From NCBI GenBank assembly GCA_905116865.2, contig CAJHNH020002807.1, positions 1-64,000 of the forward strand: 64,000 nt of DNA, read 5' to 3'. This DNA comes from Candidula unifasciata (taxonomy: Eukaryota; Mollusca; Gastropoda; Stylommatophora; Geomitridae). Below are positions 47,905-60,165 of the stretch, piece by piece. The translations under genes and the position numbers were made by a program. Position 1 is the stretch's first letter. Each line of letters opens with the position of its first letter. Below the pieces are notes generated by a model. That model searched no databases. It worked only from the letters and a program-made list of their open reading frames with translations, and was not told where the DNA came from.

Positions 47905-49400
47905 ACTGACAATTCAAGGTCCAGATCGCTGTTGTCACACATGACTTGACAGTACAGGTGATAGATCACTGTTGTCAGACATGACTTGACAGTACAGGTG
48001 ACAGATTGCTGTTGTCAGACATGACTTGACAGTACAGGTGCTAGATCGCTGTTGTCAGACATGACTGACAGTACAGGTGACAGATCACTGTTGTCAGACA
48101 TGACTTGACAGTACAGGTGACAGATTGCAGTTGTCAGACATGACTTGACAGTACAGGTGCCAGATCACTGTTGTCAGACATGACTTGACAGTACAGGTGA
48201 CAGATCACTGTTGTCAGACATGACTTGACAGTACAGGTGCCAGATTGCTGTTGTCAGACATGACTTGACAGTACAGGTGCCAGATCGCTGATGTCAGACA
48301 TGACTTGACAGTACAGGTGCCAGATTGCTGTTGTCAGACATGACTTGACAGTACAGGTGCCAGATCGCTGATGTCAGACATGACTTGACAGTACAGGTGC
48401 CAGATCGCTGTTGTCAGACATGACTTGACAGTACAGGTGCCAGATCGCTGTTGTCAGACATGACTTGACAGTACAGGTGACAGATCACTGTTGTCAGACA
48501 TGACTTGACAGTACAGGTGACAGATCACTGTTGTCAGACATGACTTGACAGTACAGGTGACAGATCACTGTTGTCAGACATGACTTGACAGTACAGGTGC
48601 CAGATCGCTGTTGTCAGACGTGACTTGACAGTACAGGTGCCAGATCGCTGATGTCAGACATGACTTGACAGTACAGGTGACAGATCGCTGTTGTCAGATA
48701 TGACATGACAGTACAGGTGACAGATCGCAGTTGTCAGACATGACTTGACAGTACAAGTGCCAGATCGCTGTTGTCAGACATGACTTGACAGTCCAGGTGC
48801 CAGATCGCTGTTGTCAGATATGACATGACAGTACAGGTGACAGATCGCAGTTGTCAGACATGACTTGACAGTACAGGTGCCAGATCGCTGTTGTCAGACA
48901 TGACTTGACAGTACAGGTGCCAGATCGCTGATGTCAGACATGACTTGACAGTACAGGTGACAGATCGCAGTTGTCAGACATGACTTGACAGTACAGGTGA
49001 CAGATCGCTGTTGTCAGACATGACTTGACAGTACAGGTGCCAGATCACTGTTGTCAGACATGACTTGACAGTACAGGTGACAGATCACTGTTGTCAGACA
49101 TGACTTGACAGTACAGGTGACAGATCACTGTTGTCAGATATGACATGACAGTACAGGTGCCAGATCGCTGATGTCAGACATGACTGACAGTACAGGTGAC
49201 AGATCACTGTTGTCAGACATGACTGACAGTACAAGAGACAGATTCATGTTGCCAGACATGACTGACAGTACAGGAGACAGATTCATTTTGCCAGATGTGA
49301 CTGACAGTACAGGAGCAGGTGACAGATTTGTGTTGCCAAACATGACTGATAGTACAAGAGACAGAACGCTGTAGTCAGACATGATTGACAGTACAATAGA
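47905..49400. repeat. 40-bp array, about 37 units
   Basis: Core GTTGTCAGACATGACTTGAC with AGTACAGGTG; units from about 49190 lose two bases and diverge. Confidence 0.96.
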
Positions 49401-49629
49401 GAGATTGCTGTTTTCAGTTCTCCATTTTAAAGACGATAAGACAAGAAGGAAGCACAACAGCAAAAGGATGGGCAGTGAAATGTGCTAAAGAGGATGGAGG
49501 AAATTAACCATAAGCGCTGGGATCCCATCTTCAGTATACCCCTCAGCGTGTGGTGACTGACAACATCCGCTGTGTCTTGGTTTACTAATCTTTTTTGGCT
49601 ACCTGTAAATTGTTCTTTTTTAACAACAA

Positions 49630-49656
49630 CTCGAGAGACAGAGAGAGAAAGAGAGA

Positions 49657-49716
<60 letters not shown>

Positions 49717-50115
49717 AGGGGGGTGAAACAGGGGTAAGCCGCAAGATGACAGAGAAAGAAGAGATGGGGAAGGGAGAAGCAAGATGAGAGGGAGAGAGCA
49801 TTAAGATGACAGAAAGGGAAAAAAAAAAGGGGGGGGGAATGACAGGAAGGGGATGAAATTGACAGGAAGGGAGGGAGGATGACAGGAAGGGAGAGAGGAT
49901 GACAGGAAGGGAGGGAGGATGACATGAAGAGAGGGAAGATGACAGGAAGGGAGGGAGAATGACAGGAAGGGAGGGAAGATGACAGAAAGGGAGGGAAAAT
50001 GACAGGAATGGAGAAAAGATGACAGGAAGGAAGGGAGGATGACAGGAAAGTGGGAGGCTGAGAGGGAGGGAGGGAGGCTGACAGGGAGGGAGGGAGGATG
50101 ACAGGGAAGATGACA
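49630..50115. repeat. GA microsatellite and 20-bp GACAGGAAGGGAGGGAGGAT array
   Basis: (GA)n to about 49715, then purine-rich 20-bp units with an A9G9 tract near 49820. Confidence 0.93.
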
Positions 50116-50184
50116 ACTACAGTGAAAGGTCAGTGGCATGTATGTCAACTGGGATCAGCTGGCAATAAATCTGCCTACACCCCA

Positions 50185-50880
50185 GGTGTGTGAGCCTATG
50201 TGTGTGTGGGTGTGTGAGCCTATGTGTGTGTGGGTGTGTGAGCCTTTGTGTGTGTGGGTGTGTGAGCCTATGTGTGTGTGGATGTGTGAGCCTATGTGTG
50301 TGTGGGTGTGTGAGCCTTTGTGTGTGTGGGTGTGTGAGCATATGTGTGTGTGTGGGTGTGTGAGCCTATGTGTGTGTGGGTGTGTGAGCCTATGTGTGTG
50401 TGGGTGTGTGAGCCTATGTGTGTGTGGGTGTGTGAGCCTATGTGGGTGTGGGTGTGTGAGCCTATGTGTGTGTGGGTGTGTGAGCCTATGTGTGTGTGTG
50501 GGTGTGTGAGCCTATGTGTGTGTGGGTGTGTGAGCCTTTGTGTGTGTGGGTGTGTGAGCCTATGTGTGTGTGGGTGTGTGAGCCTATGTGTGTGTGGGTG
50601 TGTGAGCCTATGTGTGTGTGGGTGTGTGAGCCTTTGTGTGTGTGGGTGTGTGAGCCTATGTGTGTGTGGGTGTGTGAGCCTATGTGTGTGTGGGTGTGTG
50701 AGCCTATGTGTGTGTGGGTGTGTGAGCCTATGTGTGTGTGGGTGTGTGAGCCTATGAGTGTGTGAGCCTATGTGTGTGTGGGTGTGTGAGCCTGTGTGTG
50801 TGTGGGTGTGTGAGCATGTGTGTGTGGGTGTGTGAGCATGTGTGTGTGTGGGTGTGTGAGCATGTGTGTGTGTGTGGGGG
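50185..50880. repeat. 22-bp GT-rich array, about 32 units
   Basis: Core GTGTGAGCCTATGTGTGTGT; a CCTTTG variant marks some units. Confidence 0.95.
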
Positions 50881-50981
50881 GGGGGTGTTCGCTAGGGCTG
50901 AGGTCCACTGGCTGACATTTGCTGCTGCAGTGTAACAGTGAACAAGTGACAGATGTGGTCCTGCAGCCAGGCTGTTAGAGG

Positions 50982-50983
<2 letters not shown>

Positions 50984-51050
<67 letters not shown>
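50984..51050. repeat. (CT)n microsatellite
   Basis: About 33 CT units followed by TGTG. Confidence 0.97.
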
Positions 51051-51053
<3 letters not shown>

Positions 51054-51552
51054 TGTGTGTGTGTGAGTTCGTGTGTGTTGGCGCGCGTGTGGGTGAAGGG
51101 GGGAGGTATGTTTCCCTGAGTGATCACAGACGCTTATTCCCTGGCAGGCATACACAGATAGTCGTGTACAAAGTAGCAACAAAAACAGGTATTCACCTGT
51201 CTATATATATACACCCATACATTCAAACTCACATATAGCATACACAACAAACGCATGTGCACGCATGTGTGCATACAGACAGTGTTTGATGGACAGAAAG
51301 ACACATTAGCTGTCAGATGAGATAGCTTGTGGAGAAAGTGGCAGCGAGAGACAGATGGAGCCAAGTGCACACAGAGAGAGAACAGAGAGACAAACGGAGG
51401 TATTCAGACAGATGGACAGAGAGAAATGGACTGAGAGAAATGGACAGAAAGAGATGGACAGAGGCATGGACACAGACTGACAAAGATGGAGAGAGAAGAC
51501 AGAGAAAGATGTAGAGTGAAATGGAGAAAGAGAGACACGGAGAGAGACTCAC
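51051..51552. other. GA-rich intron sequence next to exon 3
   Basis: About 500 bp; imperfect GAGAGA and GGACAGA runs; no gene. Confidence 0.6.
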
Positions 51553-51692
51553 GGTAGCCAGGTCTGTGTAGATCCCATCAGTGACCGCCACCGTAAGGTT
51601 GTAGCTGTGCCTGGTTTCCCAGTCCACGGGCGCCGCCAGGAAAATGGATCCGTGGTCCGGCTGTATGGTGAACTTCTCGTCCTCATTGCCAC
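51553..51692 (-). CDS. FAT1-like: Fat-like cadherin exon 3
   Basis: 140 bp, phase 1 in, phase 0 out. The acceptor TTGAACAG precedes GTGGCAATG. With the G carried from exon 2 this gives GGNEDEKFTIQPDHGSIFL, then VDWETRHSYNLTVAVTDG and DLAT: strands C to F of one EC repeat, with the expected NxxxxF and DxE elements. The donor is ACC followed by GTGAGTCTC. It is separated from exon 2 by the 10.2-kb intron and from exon 4 by 5.1 kb. The intron side of its donor runs into GA-rich simple sequence. Confidence 0.92.
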
Positions 51693-51734
51693 CTGTTCAA
51701 CATGAACATCTGAATCTTAGCTTGCGATTACATG

Positions 51735-51810
51735 GAGTCTGTGTGTCTGCCTGTCTGTGTGTCTGCCTGTCTGTGTGTCTGCCTGTCTGTGTGTCTGCCT
51801 GTCTGTGTGT
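51735..51810. repeat. 16-bp array
   Basis: Four copies of TGTCTGCCTGTCTGTG. Confidence 0.92.
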
Positions 51811-51929
51811 CATTAGGCGAAGGAAGGAGGGAGTCAAAGTGCCACCTGAACAGTCACACTGAGCCAAGGGTGCAGAGACTGGCCAGCAGGGGCCACAAAG
51901 GAGGAAATTCAGCAATTAATTCAAGATAA

Positions 51930-52590
51930 TGCTTGCTCAGATGATTTGATCCTTAACACAGACGGTTCAAGAGGCAAAAGAAGTACTTAGGGTTTCTTAG
52001 CAAAAGGGAATGGTCGACGTTTGGTGTAAGAGAGCCTAGCATATGTTACCACAACATCCAGCTTAAGAATTGAGGTGCAGGCGGTCACTGCAGCTTTCTG
52101 CTGGTTAAAGAACACGACACACACATATCGTGATTGTAACTGACTCAGAAAGCATGCTGAGGACATGCATGCTTTGTGCAGAGTGGAATGCCATCTGCGG
52201 AGGACACGGGTGAGGTGTATTGTCTGGATTTTTTCACCAGGTATGCCGGTGTGTTGGGAAATTAACAGGTGGAAAGAATGGCTGGCTCTGCACAACTTGG
52301 TGGAATACTGATGCACGATAAGGCAGACGTGGTTAGTGCCTTGTGGGAGAGCGTGTACAGTTCAGAAGAACAGAAGGATCACAAGTCTGGTGAGATTGAT
52401 GCAGGAGGGGAGTGACTACAGGTTCTGGCAGATTCTCGAGGTTCAAAGAAAAGGCAAGACGGACGCCTAATCAGAATGCTACTGGCACCATTAGTATCGG
52501 AACTCTTCGCTGGCTCCTGAAGATGGGGACGGAGCGCTTACGGGAATGCCCCGAGTGCTGTGATGTCGCTTTTTAAATCAAATCAATCAT
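51930..52590 (+). mobile_element. Non-LTR retrotransposon remnant, RNase H domain
   Basis: The plus strand reads LILNTDGSRGKRST, stop, GFLAKGNGRRLV, then RIEVQAVTAAFCWL, and after further breaks VCWEINRWKEWLALHN and a CGAGTGCTGTGATGTCG end shared with 23130-23640. TDGS is the first catalytic block of RNase H. Many stops: dead. Confidence 0.6.
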
Positions 52591-52779
52591 GTCCACGTAT
52601 AACGAACCCGTAGTTCGTGGTAGGGAAGTCAAGAAGGTACCTCACTGCTACACAAGAGGTATATATTCCTTTACACCCCATAATAATGCGCATTGCTTAG
52701 TTTTGCACCTTCTAAAGTGTTTCAGGTAGCTCTGACAAGTGAGAGAAGAGAAGATGTTGAGTCCAGTTAGTGTATATGA

Positions 52780-54465
52780 GGGACAGATCAAGTCTGAGAC
52801 TGGAGATACTCTGAAACACAATACAATCACTGGGCTGGTGTGAGTGAGATCAAGTGCGAAACTAGAGATACTGTGAAACACAATACAATCACTGGGCTGG
52901 TGTGAGAGAGATCAAGTATGAAACTAGAGATACTGTGAAACACAATACAATCACTGGGGTGGTGTGAGAGAGATCAAGTGTGAAACTAGAGATACTGTGA
53001 AACACAATACAATCACTGGGCTGGTGTGAGAGAGATCAAGTATGAAACTAGAGATACTGTGAAACACAATACAATCACTGGGCTGGTGTGAGCGACAGAT
53101 CAAGTCTGAGACTAGAGATACTGTGAAACACAATACAATCACTGGGCTGGTGTGAGAGAGATCAAATGTGAAACTAGAGATACTGTGAAACACAATACAA
53201 TCACTGGGCTGGTGTGAGAGAGATCAAGTGTGAAACTAGAGATACTGTGAAACACAATACAATCACTGGGCTGGTGTGAGAGAGATCAAGTGCGAAACTA
53301 GAGATACTGTGAAACACAATACAATCACTGGGCTGGTGTGAGAGAGATCAAGTGCGAAACTAGAGATACTGTGAAACACAATACAATCACTGGACTGGTG
53401 TGAGAGAGATCAAGTGTGAAACTAGAGATACTGTGAAACACAATACAATCACTGGGCTGGTGTGAGAGAGATCAAGTGTGAAACTAGAGATACTGTGAAA
53501 CACAATACAATCACTGGGCTGGTGTGAGAGAGATCAAGTATGAAACTAGAGATACTGTGAAACACAATACAATCACTGGGGTGGTGTGAGAGACAGATCA
53601 AGTCTGAGACTAGAGATACTGTGAAACACAATACAATCACTGGGGTGGTGTGAGAGACAGATCAAGTCTGAGACTAGAGATGATGTGAAACACAATACAA
53701 TCACTGGGCTGGTGTGAGTGAGATCAAGTGCGAAACTAGAGATACTGTGAAACACAATACAATCACTGGGCTGGTGTGAGAGAGATCAAGTGCGAAACTA
53801 GAGATACTGTGAAACACAATACAATCACTGGACTGGTGTGAGAGAGATCAAGTGTGAAACTAGAGATACTGTGAAACACAATACAATCACTGGGCTGGTG
53901 TGAGAGAGATCAAGTGTGAAACTAGAGATACTGTGAAACACAATACAATCACTGGGCTGGTGTGAGAGAGATCAAGTATGAAACTAGAGATACTGTGAAA
54001 CACAATACAATCACTGGGGTGGTGTGAGAGACAGATCAAGTCTGAGACTAGAGATACTGTGAAACACAATACAATCACTGGGGTGGTGTGAGAGACAGAT
54101 CAAGTCTGAGACTAGAGATGATGTGAAACACAATACAATCACTGGGCTGGTGTGAGTGAGATCAAGTGCGAAACTAGAGATACTGTGAAACACAATACAA
54201 TCACTGGGCTGGTGTGAGCGACAGATCAAGTCTGAGACTAGAGATACTGTGAAACACAATACAATCACTGGGCTGGTGTGAGAGAGATCAAGTGTGAAAC
54301 TAGAGATACTGTGAAACACAATACAATCACTGGGCTGGTGTGAGAGAGATCAAGTATGAAACTAGAGATACTGTGAAACACTATACAATCACTGGGCTGG
54401 TGTGAGAGAGATCAAGTGTGAAACTAGAGATACTGTGAAACACAATACAATCACTGGGCTGGTGT
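52780..54465. repeat. 62-bp array, about 27 units, 438-bp higher-order period
   Basis: Core GATACTGTGAAACACAATAC with CACTGGGCTGG. A seven-unit block is repeated with a 438-bp offset (about 53320-53760 and 53760-54200), marked by shared ACTGGACTGG and GATGATGTGAAAC variants. Confidence 0.95.
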
Positions 54466-54489
54466 GAGGTAAGTAAGGCGACATTTTTG

Positions 54490-54595
54490 GGAAGTGACAG
54501 GACCATGCGGTAAGCTAAGCTTGTGAAGATAGGACGGTGGCAGGACCATGCGGTAAGCTAAGCTTGTGAAGATAGGACGGTGGCAGGACAAGTGG
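54490..54595. repeat. 44-bp direct duplication
   Basis: CAGGACCATGCGGTAAGCTA and what follows occur twice in tandem. Confidence 0.9.
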
Positions 54596-54599
54596 GGAG

Positions 54600-54999
54600 G
54601 GGGGGGGGGAGAGAGAGAGAATCAAGGCTGCAAAAGAATCTGTCAAGGTGTGGAAGAAATGAGCCACGAGAAGTCCCTGGTCGGCGGTTGCTCCACTCAA
54701 TAAATGGAAGCCTTGCATGCTGCCTGGTCCTGATTGGATTTCACAAAAACTCCATCCACAGCAAACAACCATCAGATGAGGGCGTTGTCGGGTGGGGTCG
54801 TGTCTTGCGGGCTGGAGATTGGAATTGCCTCATTGATTTCTGCGTTTGTGGTTGTCGCAGACACAGCGATAGGGCATCAACAAAGACACGAGTTTCTTGT
54901 CTATGTAGACACAGAACTGGGAATGTAGGCACAGAAATAGTGACGGAGACACAGAAACAGCAAAGTAGTAATAGAAACAACGTACTCATTGATACGATA
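54600..54999. other. Unique intron sequence
   Basis: About 400 bp with a G-rich start; no gene. Confidence 0.55.
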
Positions 55000-55510
55000 A
55001 CTTAGACAAAAAAACGACAACCTTGAGGTAGAAACCCAAAGTGGATGTAAAAATGACAATATAGCCATATAAACGACAACTTAGACTTAGAAACGTAAAC
55101 ACAGTCATAGAAACAACGACGTTGACGTATAAACGACAACTTAGACTTAGAAACGTAAACACAGTCATAGAAACAACGACGTTGACGTAGAAACGACAAC
55201 TTAAACTTTGAAACGTAAACACAGTCATAGAAACAACGACGATGACGTAGAAACGACAACTTAAAAACGAAAACACTGATGTAAGAACGACAACACAGTC
55301 ACAGAAACGACGACGTTGACGTAGAAACATCACCAGAGTCAAAGAAACAACAACGCTCATGTAAAAACGACAACACAGTCATAGAAACAACGACGTTGAC
55401 GTAGAAACGACAACAGAGTCAAAGAAACGACGAAGTTGACGTAGAAACGACAATACATTCATATAAATGATGTCGCTGACGTAGAAACAACGACGTAATC
55501 ACAGAAAAAT
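55000..55510. repeat. ~60-bp degenerate array
   Basis: About eight units around AGAAACAACGACGTTGACGT, rich in ACG and CpG. Confidence 0.9.
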
Positions 55511-56494
55511 GAAGATATATCAACCAAGTTGTAAATCATCATCATCATCACTTCGCTTCATGCCTAGTGGCACATAAGTCTTCAGAGAGGACGTTCATGC
55601 TTTTCTGTCCTGTGTAATCTTAAGTGCCGTTTTCCAAGTCAGAGATGCCGCACTCAGTTCACTTTCCAGCATTCGTCTCCATGTTGTTTCTGGGAGCTCC
55701 TTCTGTCTCTTTTCCTTTGTTGTGTCCATGTGAGAGCTGTTTTGGCAGGTATGTCAGGATTCATTCTCATAACGTTGCCAAGCCATTTCCATCTTCTCTT
55801 GGTTATTATGCTGTCTACAGTTTCTTGGTTTGTGACTTGAAGTGTTTGAGATTGTATCTGGCTATCTACATAGACATGTGTGGTGGAAGGTGGACAGCTT
55901 GTGTGCATCCTTGTTGGTCATTCTCCAGCATTCCGCTCCATAAAGAAGAACTAGCAAAATGATGCTTTTGTAGAGTCGGAGTTTTGTGCCTCCACAGAAA
56001 CCGTTGGATTTGCAGATTTGCCACATCCCTGTCTTACACCTGTCTTTACTGTGAATATTCTGTTGTAATTTCTAATACTGCAGGAAATGTCTATAGAAGA
56101 GAGCAATTGTGTTGACTATTTTTTTCTGGAATTCCATGATGTAATGTTTACCAGAGACCGTCTCTATGGACGCTGTGAAAAGCTTTCTCAGAGTCCACAG
56201 AATTAATACATATATACTTTTCTGCCATTTATTGCATTGTTCTCAAATGTTTCGTAGGGTGAAGATGTGCTCAGTTGTTCCTCTACCTGATTTTTGTTTA
56301 ATGCTGCTAGTTCTACTCGTAGGCATTTATCTACTCCCATTTCCGGTTTGTGTCAAGATGGCGGGACGTGTTTCTCTCTAGCTCGGCGCATATCGGTTGA
56401 TCGACGGTCTGACAAGCTGTCATCGCAAACCACCAATTGTTGTAAAATCAGATTTCTGGCTCCAATACACAAATAAGGCAAGAATCGAGGCAAG

Positions 56495-56795
56495 AATCCA
56501 GGCAAGAGTATGTGTCTAATTTTATACGAAAACGCCGCTGGAACTATGTCGGCCACGCCCTTAGAATGAATAAATCAAGACTTCCTTACCAAGCCCTCAT
56601 TTGGACACCACAGGGAAAAAGATCTCGTGGAAGACCAAGGGAAACCCTACGTAGAACTATCATCAGGGAAGGCTCACTCATGGGCCACTCAAACATCCAA
56701 GACCTACAACAGATTGCAACGAACCGCCATGCATGGAGAGTCATGACCTCTGCCCTATGTGCCGCACTCGACACAAGAGGAAAGACTAACTAACT
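56495..56795 (+). mobile_element. RTE-type C-terminal fragment, opposite orientation, nested
   Basis: The plus strand reads FIRKRRWNYVGHALRMNKSR, LPYQALIWTPQGKRSRGRPR and TLRRTIIREG, ending with an (ACTA)n tail. Uninterrupted over 93 codons, so younger than its host element. Left boundary is uncertain (possibly near 56350); no clear target duplication seen. Confidence 0.7.
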
Positions 56796-57076
56796 AATTT
56801 CATTATGATGATTTTTTTTTTTACAAAAGACATTGCTTGGTGTTGACAGCAGAGTAATTTCCCTCCAATTATTTCAGTCTCTTAAATCTCTCGGGGGAGG
56901 GGGGGGGGGGGATTGGACTATTGTTCCTTCAGTCCAGTCATCAGGCAACACTTCTCTCAAATATCTCCGTGAACAATGGTTCTAGAATGTTCCGACAACA
57001 CGTTCCTCTTTCTCTCAAATATCTCCGTAAACAATGGTTCTAGAATGTTGTTCCTTCAGTCCAGTCATCAGGCAAC

Positions 57077-57586
57077 TTACTTTACTTACTTTACTTTTTC
57101 CTTCCACGTATGCCGCTAAGCGTTGTGGGGAGATGCAAGTTCCTGTCATAAGCAAGGCGGGCAGCATCTGATGTTCTGAGGCCATGCTTTTGGCAGGTTT
57201 CGGAGACCCCGTCAATCCACAGTTTCCTTGGTCTTCCTCTTGCCTTATATCCTGAGCTTCTTTGGTTGAAAATTTGTGATGTTATTTGATCATTTTTCAT
57301 CCTGGTTAGATGTCCAAACCATTTCATTCTTTGATGTTCTATGTAGTCTAAACATGGTGTAGTTTTGACAGTGTTTCTAATGTCTATATTCTTTATCCTG
57401 TCTAGTCTGGTCTTATTCGCTGCTTTTCTTAGACATTTCATTTCACAGACTTCTATTTTTCTTTCATGGGTCTTGTTGATTGTCCATGTCTGGCACTGGT
57501 AGCAGAGTGTTGGAATGAAGATGGTGTTTATCAATTGTCTTTTGGTCTTCATGGTTATATCTGGAGACCAAAAGACAATTGATAAT
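57077..57586 (-). mobile_element. 5'-truncated RTE-type insertion, 10-bp target duplication and 5' fold-back
   Basis: Direct repeats ATCAGGCAAC (57067-57076 and 57587-57596) bound a minus-strand open frame of 153 codons: KTKRQLINTIFIPTLCYQCQ, RMKWFGHLTRMKNDQIT and GYKARGRPRKLWIDGV. The 3' tail is (GTAA)n. At the 5' end a perfect 20-bp inverted repeat (57529-57548 and 57565-57584) with a 16-bp loop shows inversion during insertion. It sits inside the older RTE copy. Confidence 0.85.
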
Positions 57587-57720
57587 ATCAGGCAACACCT
57601 CTCTCAAATATCTCCGTCAACAATGGTTCTAGAATGTTGGCAGTTGTGCTGGGATCTAGTTGGAGAAGTTCTGCCGGCAGTTCGTCTTTGACCTTGTGCT
57701 CTGTTGTTCTTTAAGGTGTG

Positions 57721-58680
57721 GATAAGTTGTAAAAACCGACATTAACAGGTAGAAACAGAAAAGACCCTTTAGATACATATATTGCAAAGAGAAAATATCA
57801 TGTCGATAAAGACACTACAGTGACACAAAAACCACAGTGCAGATACAGAAACTATCATACAAATACCACAACATGAAGCTAACATAACTACACAACAGAA
57901 CACAGCTATACACACTAGACAACAACAAAATGGAAGGATATACACGTGTGTTTTCTACCGCCGTCAAGGGACATGAGCAGCTTGCTTGCTTGTTGTTACC
58001 CCCCCCCCCTTTTTTTTTTTTCCAGAACATCACACAATGTATAAATACCCGGTGACACAAAGTCCCACTATGCGGATGAGGATCACTCATGGAGAATTAC
58101 CAAAAACCCCTTTCAGCCAAAATGGCCACATTAAATATGGCCCAGCGCGGTGCTTCAAATAACGACAAATTGCACCCCGCAAAAGGACGGCTCATTATGA
58201 GCAGCTGAAATCTCTGCGTTCTTATAGAGATGCCCTGTTTAGGCGCCTGGTGTGTTCAGTTCTTACCGCTACAGGACTGTGGGATGACACCGAGCTGTGC
58301 GGCTGTTAAGTATGGCCTCATAATAACTTCTGTAGATGTTGAACACGGTATCTCGGATCTGATCTGTTGGGTCAGCCATTCAATAAAGATCCTTTTTTTT
58401 TACCTCCAGGTGATAAATCCGCAGGCAGCATCCAGGAGGGGACAAACTGATAGACCGATGGAAGTGAATGTGACTGTAGGCACGCTGAGCCCGAGTGGGG
58501 CTGTGTGCCGAAGAACTGTGCTGACTACCTCTCCACTTGCCAGCAAGGCCATGTTTGCAGATTACCACGGCAACAAAACAACTGCCACATGTCATTTCCT
58601 TAATGTACTACAAAAAAAACTGCTGCAGAGACAAACATGCCGGAACGTTGCAGTGTGCCGCCCAATGTTTGCATCTCCGC
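57721..58680. other. Unique intron sequence, about 960 bp
   Basis: The longest array-free stretch of the 10-kb intron. A C10T11 tract is at about 57998-58021. No gene recognised; a candidate place for conserved non-coding elements, not demonstrated. Confidence 0.5.
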
Positions 58681-58683
58681 TGT

Positions 58684-58686
<3 letters not shown>

Positions 58687-58760
<74 letters not shown>

Positions 58761-58785
58761 TCCCCTCTCTCTCTCTTTCTATCTC

Positions 58786-58866
<81 letters not shown>
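58687..58866. repeat. (TC)n microsatellite
   Basis: About 85 TC units with a few breaks near 58748-58795. Confidence 0.97.
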
Positions 58867-58874
<8 letters not shown>

Positions 58875-59164
58875 ATCAGGAAATGATGTTATAATTAAAA
58901 CCATCAACAAGCGCCAGGTCGGGCTGTCCTCCAACCCAGTGGCAGATCAATCTCCAATGAGGTCACTAGAGATCACAAACGGTTGCTGCTGGCGTTCTTC
59001 AAGATAACGTCTATCACGGGACCAACCATAGGCCCATCATCAGCATCATCAGCATCATCATCACCATCATGGCTGGTCCTTCCAGGACCATCGGTAGTGC
59101 CTTGGCAGAGTGAGCTCTCGGCAAAAAGGTGTGGCTGCTCCACCATTTCCCCTGTCCAGAATCC

Positions 59165-60165
59165 ACTACCTGTTCCAGTCGACCTGGCTGTTCTAGTCCA
59201 CCTGGCTGTTCCAGTCGACCTGGCTGTTCCAGTCGACCTGGCTGTTCCAGTTGACCTGGCTGTTCCAGTCGACTTGGCTGTTCCAGTCGACCTGGCTGTT
59301 CAAGTCGACCTGGCTGTTCTAGTCGACCTGGCTGTTCCAGTCGACCTGGCTGTTCCAGTCGACTTGGCTGCTCCGGTCGACCTGGCTGTTCCAGTCGACC
59401 TAGCTGTTCTAGTCGACCTGGCTGTTCCAGTCGACATGGCTGTTCCAGTCGACCTGGACCTGGCTGTTCCAGTCGACCTGGCTGTTCCAGTCTACTTGGC
59501 TGTTCCAGTCGACCTGGCTGTTCAAGTCGACCTGGCTGTTCTAGTCGACCTGGCTGTTCCAGTCGACCTGGCTGTACCAGTCGACCTGGCTGTTCCAGTC
59601 GACCTGGCTATTCCAGTCGACTTGGCTGCTCCAGTCGACCTGGCTGTTCCAGTCGACCTGGCTGTTCTAGTCGACCTGGCTGTTCCAGTCGACATGGCTG
59701 TTCCAGTCGACCTGGACCTGGCTGTTCCAGTCGACCTGGCTGTTCTAGTCGACCTGGCTGTTCTAGTCGACCTGGCTGTTCTAGTCCACCTGGCTGTTCC
59801 AGTCGACCTGGCTGTTCCAGTCGACCTGGCTGTTCCAGTCGACCTGGCTGTTCCAGTCGACCTGGCTGTTCCAGTCGACCTGGCTGTTCCAGTCGACCTG
59901 GCTGTTGCAGTCGACTTGGCGGCTCCAGTCGACCTGGCTGTTCCAGTCGACCTGGCTGTTCCAGTCGACCTGGCTGTTCCAGTCGACTTGGCTGCTCCAG
60001 TCGACCTGGCTGTTCCAGTCGACCTGGCTGTTCCAGTCGACCAGGCTGTTCCAGTCGACTTGGCTGCTCCAGTCGACCTGGCTGTTCCAGTCGACCTAGC
60101 TGTTCCAGTCGACATGGCTGTTCCAGTCGACCAGGCTGTTCCAGTCGACCTGGCTGTGTTTGAAT
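59165..60165. repeat. 18-bp GTCGAC array, about 55 units
   Basis: Core CCTGGCTGTTCCAGTCGA. Almost every unit holds the palindrome GTCGAC. A six-base insertion variant (CTGGACCTGG) near 59452 and 59710 marks a ~258-bp higher-order copy. Open in most frames because 18 is a multiple of three. Confidence 0.97.

Larger units (their letters stand above)
55530..57720 (-). mobile_element. Decayed RTE-type retrotransposon with nested insertions
   Basis: Read from 57720 downward on the minus strand: ELPAELLQLDPSTTANILEP, LTEIFERGV, then NNWREITLLSTPSNVFCK (classic NNWRGITLLSxxSKVF of reverse transcriptase), EHIFTLRNI, EQCNKWQKSIYVLILWTLRK, then KLRLYKSIILLVLLYGAECW, KRRWKWLGNVMRMNPDIPAK and ALTWTQQRKRDRR, ending in a GATGATGATGATG tail near 55545. 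The catalytic YADD region is deleted and frames are broken. Two later retroelement fragments sit inside it. Confidence 0.8.

Noticed and set aside
56512..56793. Independent small host gene (93 codons, basic protein)
   Set aside because: Sequence matches the conserved C-terminus of RTE-type retrotransposon polyproteins and ends with a simple tail.
58230..58886. 218-codon plus-strand frame ending in poly-(LS)
   Set aside because: Second half is the TC microsatellite; first half has no recognisable domain.
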